Below are positions 1 through 8,627 of a stretch of 41,877 bases of DNA, one piece after another. This DNA comes from Lentihominibacter butyricus (GTDB lineage: Bacteria > Bacillota > Clostridia > Peptostreptococcales > Anaerovoracaceae): assembly GCF_025567305.1 (NCBI RefSeq), contig NZ_JAOQJP010000017.1, positions 1-41,877 of the forward strand. Reading direction: 5' to 3'. Position 1 is the first letter of the stretch. Each line of letters opens with the position of its first letter. Both the position numbers and the translations under genes were made by a program. Below the pieces are notes generated by a model. That model was not told where the DNA came from. It searched no databases and saw nothing but the letters and a program-made list of their open reading frames with translations.

Positions 1-116
1 AAAACAACAGAGCATACCTTTTTGAGATATACTCTGTCTTGTTGTTTTAAGAAACGCCCGGTCCAATGTCGCTTAACTTAATGACATTGCGTACCGCTGA
101 CGGTCTTTTTTATTTT
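1..116 (+). repeat. Inverted repeats with terminator-like tail at window start
   Basis: An imperfect hairpin occupies 1-48, with arms AAAACAA/TTGTTTT outside and CAGAG/CTCTG inside. It is followed by AATGTC (65-70) pairing with GACATT (83-88), and then ACCG-CTGA-CGGT (93-104) running into a T-rich tract at 105-116. This may be the transcription end of a gene lying left of the window, or a fragment of a dispersed repeat. No coding region is supported between 1 and 427; 117-378 shows nothing I can interpret. Confidence 0.4.
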
Positions 117-378
117 ACCATACAGAGATCCTGCGTCGAAACATATATTTTGAAACCTGCGATTATTTCCCACATTTTATGTCATTATGTCTGCACTTTG
201 CGCCGGTTGAAGCAGAGATAAAAACCCATAAAGATCACTGATGCTCCATGCATGCTGCCGGAAAAAATCCACTGCATTATAATGTAGAAAAAAAGGTTGA
301 AATATCTGATCCTGACATTAATGTTTAATGCTGTAATAATGCCCGGACAAAAATATTTACTTAGTGATCAAAAGACTT

Positions 379-407
379 TTGACTTTTACTACGCGCTGTG
401 GTATACT
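379..407 (+). promoter_or_regulatory. Sigma-A promoter of tRNA-Glu
   Basis: TTGACT at 379-384 and TATACT at 402-407 are separated by 17 bp. The predicted start near 414 is about 14 nt before the tRNA, so the tRNA is probably transcribed as a single gene. Confidence 0.85.
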
Positions 408-427
408 TTCATTCGTAAATCAAATAT

Positions 428-502
428 GCTCTCTTGGTCAAGTGGTCAAGACGTCGCCCTCTCACGGCGGAATCAGGGGTTCGACTCCCCTAGGGAGTAC
501 CA
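428..502 (+). tRNA. tRNA-Glu (anticodon CTC)
   Basis: The sequence folds into a complete cloverleaf. The acceptor arm GCTCTCT (428-434) pairs with AGGGAGT (492-498) using two G-U pairs. The anticodon stem TCGCC (454-458) pairs with GGCGG (466-470) around the loop CTCTCAC, giving anticodon CTC at 461-463. The T arm is AGGGG-TTCGACT-CCCCT. The discriminator is A499 and CCA is encoded at 500-502. It decodes GAG. It stands alone, with a strong promoter before it and a terminator after it. Confidence 0.97.
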
Positions 503-506
503 AAAT

Positions 507-540
507 AAAAATCTCAGTGGCTTTTGCTTCTGAGATTTTT
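507..540 (+). terminator. Rho-independent terminator of tRNA-Glu
   Basis: AAAAATCTCAG (507-517) pairs perfectly with CTGAGATTTTT (530-540) around a 12-nt loop, and the T-tract forms the end of the stem. Confidence 0.9.
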
Positions 541-961
541 ATATTCATCCATTATGCACTTGAATTTTTAGCGCTGCGCTTTTTCCAAAATGCGAAATGT
601 ATAAAAATCATCTCAAAACAGGGGTTTCCGTAACAGTTCATTGTACTTTTTTGATCTGATTTCTACTGCTTTCGTAAATGGATTTCAATCCTACTCTGCT
701 GACCTTGCAAAGCGCTGCTGTCAAGCTGTGATATTCAGTTTTTTAATGTTTTTATGCATATTTATGCACTCATCGCTTGTTTTATACATGTATATGTATA
801 TTCAATTTTTTTAGATCGCGACTGTTACGAAATCCCTTGAAACAGCATGAATTTTATACATTTGCCATTTTTTCTATTTTCGTTCTCTGTGATGCGCCCT
901 TTCCGAGCTCTTTTTCAGCTTTTGAGATTCCCTTGAGCGCTCTTTTTAGGACCCCGAAAGA
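541..961. other. Non-coding stretch without recognised function
   Basis: This T-rich interval lies between the tRNA terminator and the EamA promoter. Open frames here are short, lack ribosome sites and have no recognisable protein character. I see no RNA gene, repeat or mobile-element remnant that I can support. Confidence 0.6.
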
Positions 962-991
962 TTGCCTTTTACATATACATTATTATATAAT
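962..991 (+). promoter_or_regulatory. Sigma-A promoter of the EamA transporter
   Basis: TTGCCT (962-967) and TATAAT (986-991) are separated by 18 bp. The leader is about 90 nt and contains two GCAACC words (1019 and 1055 regions) but no clear terminator. Confidence 0.7.
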
Positions 992-1091
992 CATTACATG
1001 CTAAATTCTATTTCTTTGCAACCGGTTTTGGCCACAAGAACGCGAACCCGGGATGCAACCATAAATAGACCATCTGAAGGAGACGACATTT

Positions 1092-1994
1092 ATGAACACA
1101 CAACGCAAAGCTGATATGATGCTGGTCCTGGTGACCTTGTGCTGGGGAGTATCATATTTTTTTATGAATATATGTCTGCGGGAGCTGGGACCTTTCACGA
1201 TCAACATGTTCAGGTTCTGCGGTGCATTTGTGATCGCTGCAGCGGTCTCATTTCCAAAGCTCCGCACAGTCAACAGGACTACGCTTAAATATTCGATGAT
1301 CATTTCGATTGCTCTTGTGTTTGTTTACACCGGAGTTACTTTCGGTGTAAAATACACGAGTCTTTCAAATTCAGGTTTTCTTAGTTCTCTCACTGTGGTA
1401 TTCACACCTGTGCTTGCATTTTTTATAAAAAAGCAGAAGCCTGACAAAAAGCTTGCGATCGTAGTCCTCATGTGTCTTATCGGCGTCGCTCTCATGACTC
1501 TTAACGAGCGGTTCCAGATGGCGCCGGGCGATATATTCTGTCTCATGTGTGCAGTCTCCTATGCGGCCGATCTGCTCATCACGGAATCCGCCGTTTCAAA
1601 AGAGGAAGTAAATGCTTTTCAGCTGGGTATTTTCCAGCTAGGGTTCACGGGTGTTATCATGCTTATACTGGCGCTGCTGTTTGAAGAGCCTCACCTTCCG
1701 GCTTCGGCTCCGGTGTGGGGTGCGATCAGTTTCCTGGCGATCTTCTGTACGGGAGTTGCATTCATCGTTCAAGCGATCGCTCAGCAGCATACGACGGCAT
1801 CTCACGTCGGTGTGATTTTTGCGCTTGAGCCGGTATTTGCAGCGATAGTAGCATTCGTGTTCGCAAGGGAAAGGCTCCTGCCGCGTGCATATATCGGTGC
1901 AGCTATGATGCTTATCGGGGTGTTTGCGATGGAACTCGACCTGAAAAACATAACAGCCGCTGTCAAAGGCAAGCTGTGCCGTAACAGCGACTGA
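1092..1994 (+). CDS. EamA/DMT-family permease
   Basis: The protein has 300 residues and about ten hydrophobic segments, arranged as two EamA repeats typical of the drug/metabolite transporter superfamily. The first repeat holds a WGVSYFFMN stretch near residue 20. The second ends with the conserved run around HVGVIFALEPVFAAIVAF and a final helix near residue 275. Such proteins sit in the cytoplasmic membrane and export or exchange small metabolites; the substrate cannot be read from sequence. The start at 1092 follows GAAGGAGACGAC. The gene is single, with its own promoter and terminator. Family assignment is firm, function is open. Confidence 0.9.
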   Translation: MNTQRKADMMLVLVTLCWGVSYFFMNICLRELGPFTINMFRFCGAFVIAAAVSFPKLRTVNRTTLKYSMIISIALVFVYTGVTFGVKYTSLSNSGFLSSLTVVFTPVLAFFIKKQKPDKKLAIVVLMCLIGVALMTLNERFQMAPGDIFCLMCAVSYAADLLITESAVSKEEVNAFQLGIFQLGFTGVIMLILALLFEEPHLPASAPVWGAISFLAIFCTGVAFIVQAIAQQHTTASHVGVIFALEPVFAAIVAFVFARERLLPRAYIGAAMMLIGVFAMELDLKNITAAVKGKLCRNSD

Positions 1995-2026
1995 TAAACG
2001 ATCTGTATATCGTACTAATAAACTCA

Positions 2027-2065
2027 GCCGCAGGCCCCGCTTCAGCTGAAATCCTGCGGCTTTTT
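2027..2065 (+). terminator. Terminator after EamA gene
   Basis: GCCGCAGG (2027-2034) pairs with CCTGCGGC (2053-2060), followed directly by TTTTT. Confidence 0.9.
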
Positions 2066-2134
2066 ATATTTGGAAAACTTATCCAAAACATTGATTTCTA
2101 TACATTGATACAGTGTCTTAAATGCGACTATCGC

Positions 2135-2164
2135 TGACCATACACCATGCACCTATGCTATAAT
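2135..2164 (+). promoter_or_regulatory. Promoter of the EFR1-lysE unit
   Basis: A perfect TATAAT at 2159-2164 has TGACCA (2135-2140) 18 bp upstream as a weak -35. The predicted start near 2171 leaves a leader of about 115 nt. Confidence 0.6.
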
Positions 2165-2285
2165 AAATGAAACACCGCGGGGGGTATAACCTGATGTCGC
2201 TACGCTGACAAACAGATGAAACCCTTTGGCAAGGATAACCTTTATGTCGGCCTTCGACCGACATATATATGAAAGGAGTTTTCTT
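2165..2285 (+). promoter_or_regulatory. Structured leader before the EFR1 gene
   Basis: The leader holds a GTCGC/GCTGAC stem near 2193-2208 and a clean hairpin TATGTCGG (2243-2250)/CCGACATA (2258-2265) that ends 6 nt before the AAAGGAG ribosome site at 2272. I could not match it to a riboswitch class. It could be regulatory or merely a 5' stabilising hairpin. Confidence 0.4.
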
Positions 2286-3116
2286 ATGAAGATATCAAAA
2301 GTTGCAGCTGTATATATAAGTCCCACGGGAAATGTCAGAAAAACTGTATGCGCAATGGCTGAAGCGATCGCACAAAAGCTCGATGTCCCGATGAGTGAAG
2401 ATGATTTCACGCTTCCCGCAGCGCACCGGGAGACGAGGCACTTTGCATCTGATGAGCTGGTCGTATTCGGCACTCCGGTCTACGCAGGACGCATACCGAA
2501 TAAATTCCTGCCGTTCGTCCAGGAGCTTTTCAAGGCTGACGGCGCGCTCGCGATACCGGTGGTATGTTTCGGCAACCGCAGCTATGACAACGCGCTGATC
2601 GAGCTGCGCAACGAACTGGAAAACAACGGTTTCCACACTATCGCAGGCGCAGGTGTCGTATGCGAACACGCATTTTCCGATAAGCTCGCACCCGGGCGCC
2701 CGGATGCTGCCGACATCGCCGATATCCGCGCCTTTGCATGTAAAGCTGCCGAAAAAGCACTTGCAATAACCCCTGACAGCATACCTGCACCAGTCGCAGT
2801 GAACGGTGAAGAACCCGTGACCCGCTACTACACACCGCTTGGCACCGACGGCAAGCCCGCAGTTTTCCTCAGGGCAAAGCCCAAAACAAAAGAAGAGCTC
2901 TGCAATGGCTGCGGTATATGTGCAGACGTATGTCCAATGGGATCGATCTCGCACGAAGACCCGAAGCTCGTCACCGGCATCTGCGTGAAATGCCAGGCCT
3001 GCATCAAACAGTGCCCTGCACACGCGAAATACTTCGACGATCCAGCATTCCTCTCTCACGTTGAAATGCTGAAGGAAAACTACACGAGACACGCAGACTC
3101 AGACTTTTTCATATAA
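2286..3116 (+). CDS. EFR1-family flavodoxin/ferredoxin protein
   Basis: The protein has 276 residues. An N-terminal flavodoxin-like fold (residues 1 to about 160) contains an SPTGNVRKT phosphate-binding loop near residue 13 and VFGTPVYAGRIPNK near residue 60. The C-terminus carries two [4Fe-4S] motifs, CNGCGICADVCP and CVKCQACIKQCP. This architecture is the EFR1 family of anaerobe electron carriers, cytoplasmic and of unknown partner. I chose ATG 2286 because AAAGGAG lies 7 nt upstream and the flavodoxin strand begins immediately; an earlier in-frame ATG at 2226 would add 20 poorly conserved residues and lacks a ribosome site. lysE follows after 50 nt, probably co-transcribed. Confidence 0.9.
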   Translation: MKISKVAAVYISPTGNVRKTVCAMAEAIAQKLDVPMSEDDFTLPAAHRETRHFASDELVVFGTPVYAGRIPNKFLPFVQELFKADGALAIPVVCFGNRSYDNALIELRNELENNGFHTIAGAGVVCEHAFSDKLAPGRPDAADIADIRAFACKAAEKALAITPDSIPAPVAVNGEEPVTRYYTPLGTDGKPAVFLRAKPKTKEELCNGCGICADVCPMGSISHEDPKLVTGICVKCQACIKQCPAHAKYFDDPAFLSHVEMLKENYTRHADSDFFI

Positions 3117-3166
3117 ACCACATAAGCTGACCAAGACAACATCAACGACTTTCAAGGAGACACGAC

Positions 3167-3754
3167 ATGCCCGGATATGTATTACTCAACTTTTTCATAT
3201 ACGCAGTTATAAACGCATTCACGCCCGGCCCGGGAAACATACTGGCGCTCAACACCGTCACGAACTACGGCTGGAAAAAAGGCATGCCGCTTTTCCTCGG
3301 CATATTCACCGGCTACTACGCAGTCCAGACGATATGCTGCATACTCGTTTTCGGCATGGGATCGATCATCCCGAAAGCGCTCATGGTGATCAAATACATC
3401 GGTGCAGTCTACATACTGTGGCTCGCCTTCCACATCGCGATAAGCAAACCTGACGCAGATGAAAAAGGAGCCTCTGCTTCGTTTGCAAAAGGCTTCCTTC
3501 TTCAATTCGTCAATGTAAAGATATATCTGTTCGGCATCACTGCGCTTACGGGTTACGTCACGGGTTACAGCACGTCGTTCTGGGTGCTGTTCGGCTTCGA
3601 GATGTTCATCGCCACTATCGGCTCTGTCGCTACAGCCACGTGGGTAGCTGCAGGGATGTTTATCCAGAAATTCTATTTAAAGCATTTCAGGGCGATCAAC
3701 ATCATACTTGCACTGACTCTGCTCGAGTGCGTGTGGAGTATCCTGAGGACATGA
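3167..3754 (+). CDS. LysE/RhtB-family exporter
   Basis: The protein has 195 residues with about six membrane segments. The family signature is near the N-terminus, NAFTPGPGNILALN, followed by YGWKKGMPLFLGIFTGYY. LysE proteins export amino acids or related metabolites across the cytoplasmic membrane; substrate is unknown here. AAGGAGA at 3154 sets the start. It shares a short intergenic gap with the EFR1 gene. It converges on the ABC operon with 52 nt between stop codons and no obvious terminator. Confidence 0.9.
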   Translation: MPGYVLLNFFIYAVINAFTPGPGNILALNTVTNYGWKKGMPLFLGIFTGYYAVQTICCILVFGMGSIIPKALMVIKYIGAVYILWLAFHIAISKPDADEKGASASFAKGFLLQFVNVKIYLFGITALTGYVTGYSTSFWVLFGFEMFIATIGSVATATWVAAGMFIQKFYLKHFRAINIILALTLLECVWSILRT

Positions 3755-3806
3755 TCTGAATACCTGAGACTGTTCCCGACCCGAAGCTTTTGCTGCGCTC
3801 TCCGGA

Positions 3807-6245
3807 TCAGTTCACATCTGTTCTGCTGAGTATCGCTGCCGGCGTCTTTCTCATCGTTCTCATCACCGGCAGCAGCCCGAACAGCAGATTTATACCGTAT
3901 ATCAGCGCAAGGCATATGACTGATGTCGTTCCCGTTACCAGAAAAGAATCGCTGAAATACGAGATCTTCGAGATCTTGTACATGCAGAATGTCATCAGCG
4001 CAAATCCCGGCATACCGGCGATCGTAGTGATGGCGAATATCTCTCCCATAAACATCCGGTATATATCACCCTTCTTGACGCCGATCGCCCTGTACACGCC
4101 TACTTCCTTTACGCGTGACAGGAACGAAGCTCTTATTATAAGATAGATCTCGATTATAGAGATTACCAGTATCACACCGGCCATCACCAGCGTGGAAAGC
4201 ATCGATGACCACATCTTGCTCATATACTGCTGCCTGCTGTCCTCATAGGTGTCCTTAACGTTTACCTTTTCAGCTCTCAGCTTTTCGAGCGAGGCTTCCT
4301 TGTCGACAGGGCACAGCGTCACATTTTCCTTGCTTCTTATCAGATCATACTTGACAGTATTGTTATTCACGAGCATAAAATCGCTGTCATTCTTATCTTT
4401 GAAGTAGCCGGTCACCTTCAGTTTTGTCCCGTTGACCTTCTGTGATATCTCTTTGTTCAGCGGCATGTTTTCCTTGTTCTTTTCGTTTACGATGACTTCA
4501 TAGTCGTTTACAGGCCAGCTTCCCTTAGTCAGCGTGACATCTGACGATTTGAGGCTGTAGTCTATCAGTCCGCTGCCGCCGGCATCTACGCTATTGTCGA
4601 CCGGTTCGCCATCTTCTGCAGACCCTGTATTGGCCAGGAGGTTGATGAAAACATCACGACTCGCATATATGCACGGATTTTTCATATCGCTGACGCCGAC
4701 TATCACGAAGTCCGGCATGTTGTTCACCGGCACCACACCGTCTATGAAGTTCTTTGGTGTTCCGTAGCCTGCAGATTTGCTCATCTGATCGTCTATGACA
4801 CTGTCAAGCACCATCTTGTCGATAACGATCTCATTGCTCTGCTCCGGCAGCCTTCCCGCTATCAGATCTGACTCATCCAGTCTGCCTGCATCCGAAAGCG
4901 AACCCTCGAATCGCGCAGATCCGTAACGGGTCTGAAAATAGCTGCTGTACGGCATTTTCATGACGATCCTGGAATCGCCCGGCATCACATAGCTGAACGA
5001 CTCGTCATTTTCGTATTTCTGGTAAGTCTGCACCTCCGTCTTCTTGCTCACCAGCGTCAGGTAGGCTTTGTCTTCTTTTACAAATTCATCGTCGGTGACA
5101 TTCATGACTCCCGCAATATTCGACACTGCATACGTCATGAACATCGCCGATATCAGGAAGCCGACCATCAGGATCTTTTTCAGCACATTGTAGTTCGCAA
5201 CGGTCTTGAAGCCTTTGCGGAACATGCTGACAGGATTTATTATCGACTTGTATTTGCGTACGCCGTCTGTTTCGAGGCGACTCAGATCAAAGCTGTTCGC
5301 AGCCTGCTCCTCTTTAGTCAGGTGTCTGTAGTGATCGTCCACAAACTCCAGACTGGAATTGTCGTCTATGATCTCTATCCTGTCTTCTGCAGACTTTGTC
5401 CTGATGTAGATGTTCCTGTTCTTTATCACGATATCCAGGCCGATGCTGCTGTTGTCGTCATTGTAAAGATCTATGCTGTACTGCGATGAGTTTATTCGCT
5501 TGTGATCCTTTATGTCTTTCAGATATATTTTGTTTTCTATGCGATAATCCAGTCCTTCGGAATTCAGATTTTCCTCGTCGGAAACCACCCGCCCGTCCAG
5601 CAGCCTTATTATCCTGGACGCATAGAACTTAGCCAGAGACTCCTCGTGTGTCACGAGTATAACTAGCTTTTCCTGTGATATCGATTTTATTATATTCATT
5701 ACTTCGAGTGTGTTCTTGCTGTCGAGGTTTCCCGTAGGCTCATCAGCTATGACAATAGCCGGATTTTTTACTATGGCTCTGGCGATCCCGACTCTCTGGC
5801 GCTCACCGCCGGAAAGCATGTCGGCATAACGGTTCCTGTATCTGTACATCCCGACCTTTTCCAGCACGTAGTTGACCTTTTCCTCGATCTCCTTCTTGTC
5901 TTTGACACCTGCCATCCTGAGCGCAACAGCGACGTTTTCGAACACAGTCATATTTTCAACCAGGTTGTAGTTCTGGAATATATAGCCTATGTTGAGATTC
6001 CTTATCTTGTCTATTCTCCCGGATGAGCGCCGCGTTATACGCTGTCCGTTGACGAACACTTTGCCGCTGTTGACCTTGTCGAGTCCGCCTATCACATTGA
6101 GCAGCGTGGTCTTCCCGCATCCGCTCGGTCCGAGCAGCGCTACAAGGCCTGTGCTCCCCATTTCAAGAGAGGTTTCGTTTATGACATGTATCTCGTTTTT
6201 TCTGTTTTTGTTAAAATATTTGTTTACATTTTCAAGCCTCAGCAT
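3807..6245 (-). CDS. ABC transporter, fused ATPase and FtsX-type permease (MacB-like), second of pair
   Basis: This 812-residue protein starts with a complete LolD/MacB-type ATPase (residues 1 to about 225): Walker A GPSGCGKTT, signature LSGGERQR, Walker B VIADEPTG and the switch histidine in VTHE. A cytoplasmic linker of about 130 residues follows, then one membrane helix near residue 365, a large extracellular domain and three C-terminal helices, the MacB topology. Likely role: mechanotransmission-type export or release of peptides or lipoproteins. I prefer ATG 6245 because GGAGGAG sits 7 nt upstream; the in-frame GTG at 6251 is only 1 nt from it. It follows its partner gene with a 2-nt gap, so the pair is translationally coupled. 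Confidence 0.9.
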   Translation of the reverse strand: MLRLENVNKYFNKNRKNEIHVINETSLEMGSTGLVALLGPSGCGKTTLLNVIGGLDKVNSGKVFVNGQRITRRSSGRIDKIRNLNIGYIFQNYNLVENMTVFENVAVALRMAGVKDKKEIEEKVNYVLEKVGMYRYRNRYADMLSGGERQRVGIARAIVKNPAIVIADEPTGNLDSKNTLEVMNIIKSISQEKLVILVTHEESLAKFYASRIIRLLDGRVVSDEENLNSEGLDYRIENKIYLKDIKDHKRINSSQYSIDLYNDDNSSIGLDIVIKNRNIYIRTKSAEDRIEIIDDNSSLEFVDDHYRHLTKEEQAANSFDLSRLETDGVRKYKSIINPVSMFRKGFKTVANYNVLKKILMVGFLISAMFMTYAVSNIAGVMNVTDDEFVKEDKAYLTLVSKKTEVQTYQKYENDESFSYVMPGDSRIVMKMPYSSYFQTRYGSARFEGSLSDAGRLDESDLIAGRLPEQSNEIVIDKMVLDSVIDDQMSKSAGYGTPKNFIDGVVPVNNMPDFVIVGVSDMKNPCIYASRDVFINLLANTGSAEDGEPVDNSVDAGGSGLIDYSLKSSDVTLTKGSWPVNDYEVIVNEKNKENMPLNKEISQKVNGTKLKVTGYFKDKNDSDFMLVNNNTVKYDLIRSKENVTLCPVDKEASLEKLRAEKVNVKDTYEDSRQQYMSKMWSSMLSTLVMAGVILVISIIEIYLIIRASFLSRVKEVGVYRAIGVKKGDIYRMFMGEIFAITTIAGMPGFALMTFCMYKISKISYFSDSFLVTGTTSVICLALIYGINLLFGLLPVMRTMRKTPAAILSRTDVN

Positions 6246-6247
6246 GA

Positions 6248-8497
6248 TCACTCCTCCTCCCTGAACGTTCCCATGGCAGTCTTCCTGAACAGGCTCCTTG
6301 CGAATTTGCCTGAAATGAGATATGCCATGAACATGAGTATCGCGTAGAGGATCACATAATCACGCACCGTCATGTATTCGATGAGGTTCCTGATGTACTC
6401 CACATCGATCACGCCGTAATGCACCATGAATGCACATCCTATAAAGATGAAATATGCGATGTTCACTGTCAGCAGCATTTCCACATCCAGGATCCTCCTG
6501 ATATGCTTTTTCGCCATTCCGAGCATCCTGAGTATACTGAAATATGTCGAGCGCGATTTGAGGATCAGCCTTATCACGAAATATGCGATGAAAAACAGTG
6601 CCATTGTCATGACAACGGCCATCGGAGTCGCGATCATCGATGTTATGTCTGAAAACATGTTTATCAGCGTGTCTTTGAGCGGGAGCGTCGTATATCCCAT
6701 CGCCCTGAGCTTTTCAAGCGTCGCATCGATTTCCTTCACATTCTTCACGTATACGCTCGTCTGGAAATTGCCTTTTCCGAACAGATTGTCATAATCTGCC
6801 TGGCTGACATATATCGTCCCGTTGTTTGCATCGTAGTCAGACACGCCGGTCACCTTCTCGAACGTTTTCTTGCTGTACGTGTTTGAAACCTGCAGGTCTA
6901 AAGATTGAGAATAAAAAATGTTCTTCACTGTAACACTTATCGTCTTGCCCTTTGAATTCCCCTCAGCATCTGCAGTATCATAGAATGTGTTCATATCTTC
7001 CGATACGATCGCCTTCCCCTGTGGCACATTGCTGTTCGGTACAAGTCTGTACAACGGGCTCCCCTCCTGGTGCTGCTGCTCTTTACCGTTTATAAGGACC
7101 TTTACTGTACTGATGGTCCTGTATGAATCCTTCAGCAGACTGTTCATCATTTGGTCGCTCATGTAAAGATCGCCGCTGCTGTAATAAAACCCGCCGTCCT
7201 GCGCTTTATACGCCAGTCCTGTCACAGTGACATCGATCGTCTTGTCTTCTTCAAGAGTGATCCTGAAAGTTTTGCCCAGTATATCATCTTCCACAGTTGA
7301 CGGATCTATCCCCTCCTCGTAAGCCTCAAGTATGACTTCGTTCTCTGCCTCCGGCATCACGCCCGCCGCGAGTGTTCCCTGAAATTCGCTGATCGGCCTC
7401 GGATATCCGGCATATGCGAGGTCTCCCTGCTCGATATAAACCGGATCGTCGAGCATGATGTCTGCCTGTACTACTGATTTGATATTCGCAGTATCCGCGA
7501 TAGCCGCAAGGTCTTCTGCTGTGAAAGCTGACCCATCCTCTTTCTTCAGCACCACCCTGTCTTCGCTGTAATTCCGGAAATAGTCGTTGAAGCCGAGCTT
7601 GTCCTGCTCCGCCTTCTGATTTTTGAGAGTAGTGTACTGCGAAGCGACAGCCGTTACCAGAAATACGAACACGAGCAGGAGCAGCAGGAACTTAGGCAGT
7701 ATGTTGAAGGTGTTCCTGACCCCCAGCCTCACCCTGCTGCCGACAGTGATGTTTCTGCCTTCATGCCTGTTTTCGGAAAGGACTGCAGGCTGATCCATAG
7801 CCTGGTTCTTCATGTCTGCCGGAGTTTCACGGATATCCTCTATCACCTTGCCGTCATGCATCTTTATTTTTCTCGTCGCATATTTTTCGAACTGCTCGAA
7901 GTTGTGTGTCACCACTATGACAAGTTTATCGTGTGCTATATCGCGCAAAAGCTGCACGATACCTTCTGCAGACACGCTGTCGAGATTCCCCGTAGGCTCG
8001 TCGGCAACTATGATGTCTGTATCCTTTGCCAGAGCTCTGGCTATCGCCACTCTCTGGCGCTGTCCTCCGGACAGCTTTGAGACTTTTGTTTTTGCATACT
8101 CCCCGAGCCCTACCTTGCTTATTATATCGGGTACTCTCTGCCTTATCTCGTCTCTTGAATAGCCGTTTATCAGCAGTATCAGTTCTATGTTCTGATACAC
8201 TGTATAGCTGTTCACGAGATTGAAATCCTGAAATATATTGCCTATATATTTCTTTCTGTACTCCTCGAAATCGGATGCGAGATAATGGCTGGTCTCTCTG
8301 CCGTCTATGTACATCTCGCCTTCTTCATATGAATCGAGTCCTGATATCACATTGAGCAGCGTGGATTTGCCGCTGCCGGACTCCCCCGTTATCACAACAA
8401 ATTCGCCGAGATCGAAAGTAAGGCTTACCTTCGTTATCCCGCTCGCGATCATCCCTTTGCTGTAATAGTACTTTGAAACGTTTTTTAGCTGTATCAC
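6248..8497 (-). CDS. ABC transporter, fused ATPase and FtsX-type permease (MacB-like), first of pair
   Basis: This 749-residue protein has an N-terminal ATPase with Walker A GESGSGKST, signature LSGGQRQR, Walker B IIVADEPTG and switch VTHN. A first membrane helix lies near residue 275 (FLLLLLVFVFLVTAV), followed by about 330 extracellular residues and a three-helix FtsX bundle at the C-terminus. It has the same design as the downstream gene but low identity, which suggests a heterodimer. The start is GTG at 8497, with AAGGAGG close upstream. An extended -10 promoter lies about 25 bp before it. No two-component or TetR regulator is adjacent. Substrate is unknown. Confidence 0.9.
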   Translation of the reverse strand: MIQLKNVSKYYYSKGMIASGITKVSLTFDLGEFVVITGESGSGKSTLLNVISGLDSYEEGEMYIDGRETSHYLASDFEEYRKKYIGNIFQDFNLVNSYTVYQNIELILLINGYSRDEIRQRVPDIISKVGLGEYAKTKVSKLSGGQRQRVAIARALAKDTDIIVADEPTGNLDSVSAEGIVQLLRDIAHDKLVIVVTHNFEQFEKYATRKIKMHDGKVIEDIRETPADMKNQAMDQPAVLSENRHEGRNITVGSRVRLGVRNTFNILPKFLLLLLVFVFLVTAVASQYTTLKNQKAEQDKLGFNDYFRNYSEDRVVLKKEDGSAFTAEDLAAIADTANIKSVVQADIMLDDPVYIEQGDLAYAGYPRPISEFQGTLAAGVMPEAENEVILEAYEEGIDPSTVEDDILGKTFRITLEEDKTIDVTVTGLAYKAQDGGFYYSSGDLYMSDQMMNSLLKDSYRTISTVKVLINGKEQQHQEGSPLYRLVPNSNVPQGKAIVSEDMNTFYDTADAEGNSKGKTISVTVKNIFYSQSLDLQVSNTYSKKTFEKVTGVSDYDANNGTIYVSQADYDNLFGKGNFQTSVYVKNVKEIDATLEKLRAMGYTTLPLKDTLINMFSDITSMIATPMAVVMTMALFFIAYFVIRLILKSRSTYFSILRMLGMAKKHIRRILDVEMLLTVNIAYFIFIGCAFMVHYGVIDVEYIRNLIEYMTVRDYVILYAILMFMAYLISGKFARSLFRKTAMGTFREEE

Positions 8498-8520
8498 CGC
8501 AAATACCTCCTTGTTCCTGA

Positions 8521-8529
8521 ATTATACCA
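8521..8529 (-). promoter_or_regulatory. Extended -10 promoter of the fused ABC pair
   Basis: Reading the minus strand, TGG precedes a perfect TATAAT (8526-8521), an extended -10. No convincing -35 is present. Confidence 0.6.
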
Positions 8530-8603
8530 TACGCATCGTGCCATTGCCATTAATGCGTGTTTCGCATTTGATTAAGAATTCATTAAGAAAGGAGACGAGC
8601 AGC

Positions 8604-8627
8604 AAAAGAGCCTGCTACAGCAGGCTC
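8604..8627 (-). terminator. Terminator overlapping the murE stop codon
   Basis: GAGCCTG (8608-8614) pairs with CAGGCTC (8621-8627), followed on the minus strand by TTTTGCTG. The murE stop codon (8615-8617) lies inside the hairpin loop region. Confidence 0.7.

Noticed and set aside
297..633. Open frames across the tRNA
   Set aside because: They run through tRNA-Glu and its terminator and have no ribosome sites.
777..1004. Small open frame before the EamA gene
   Set aside because: It has no ribosome site, its composition is that of T-rich non-coding DNA, and it overlaps the EamA promoter.
2165..2285. TPP riboswitch before the EFR1 gene
   Set aside because: AACCTGATG and ACCCTTTGG-like words are present but in the wrong order, and the CTGAGA element and the closing GGATAAT-CCAGCG arrangement are missing.
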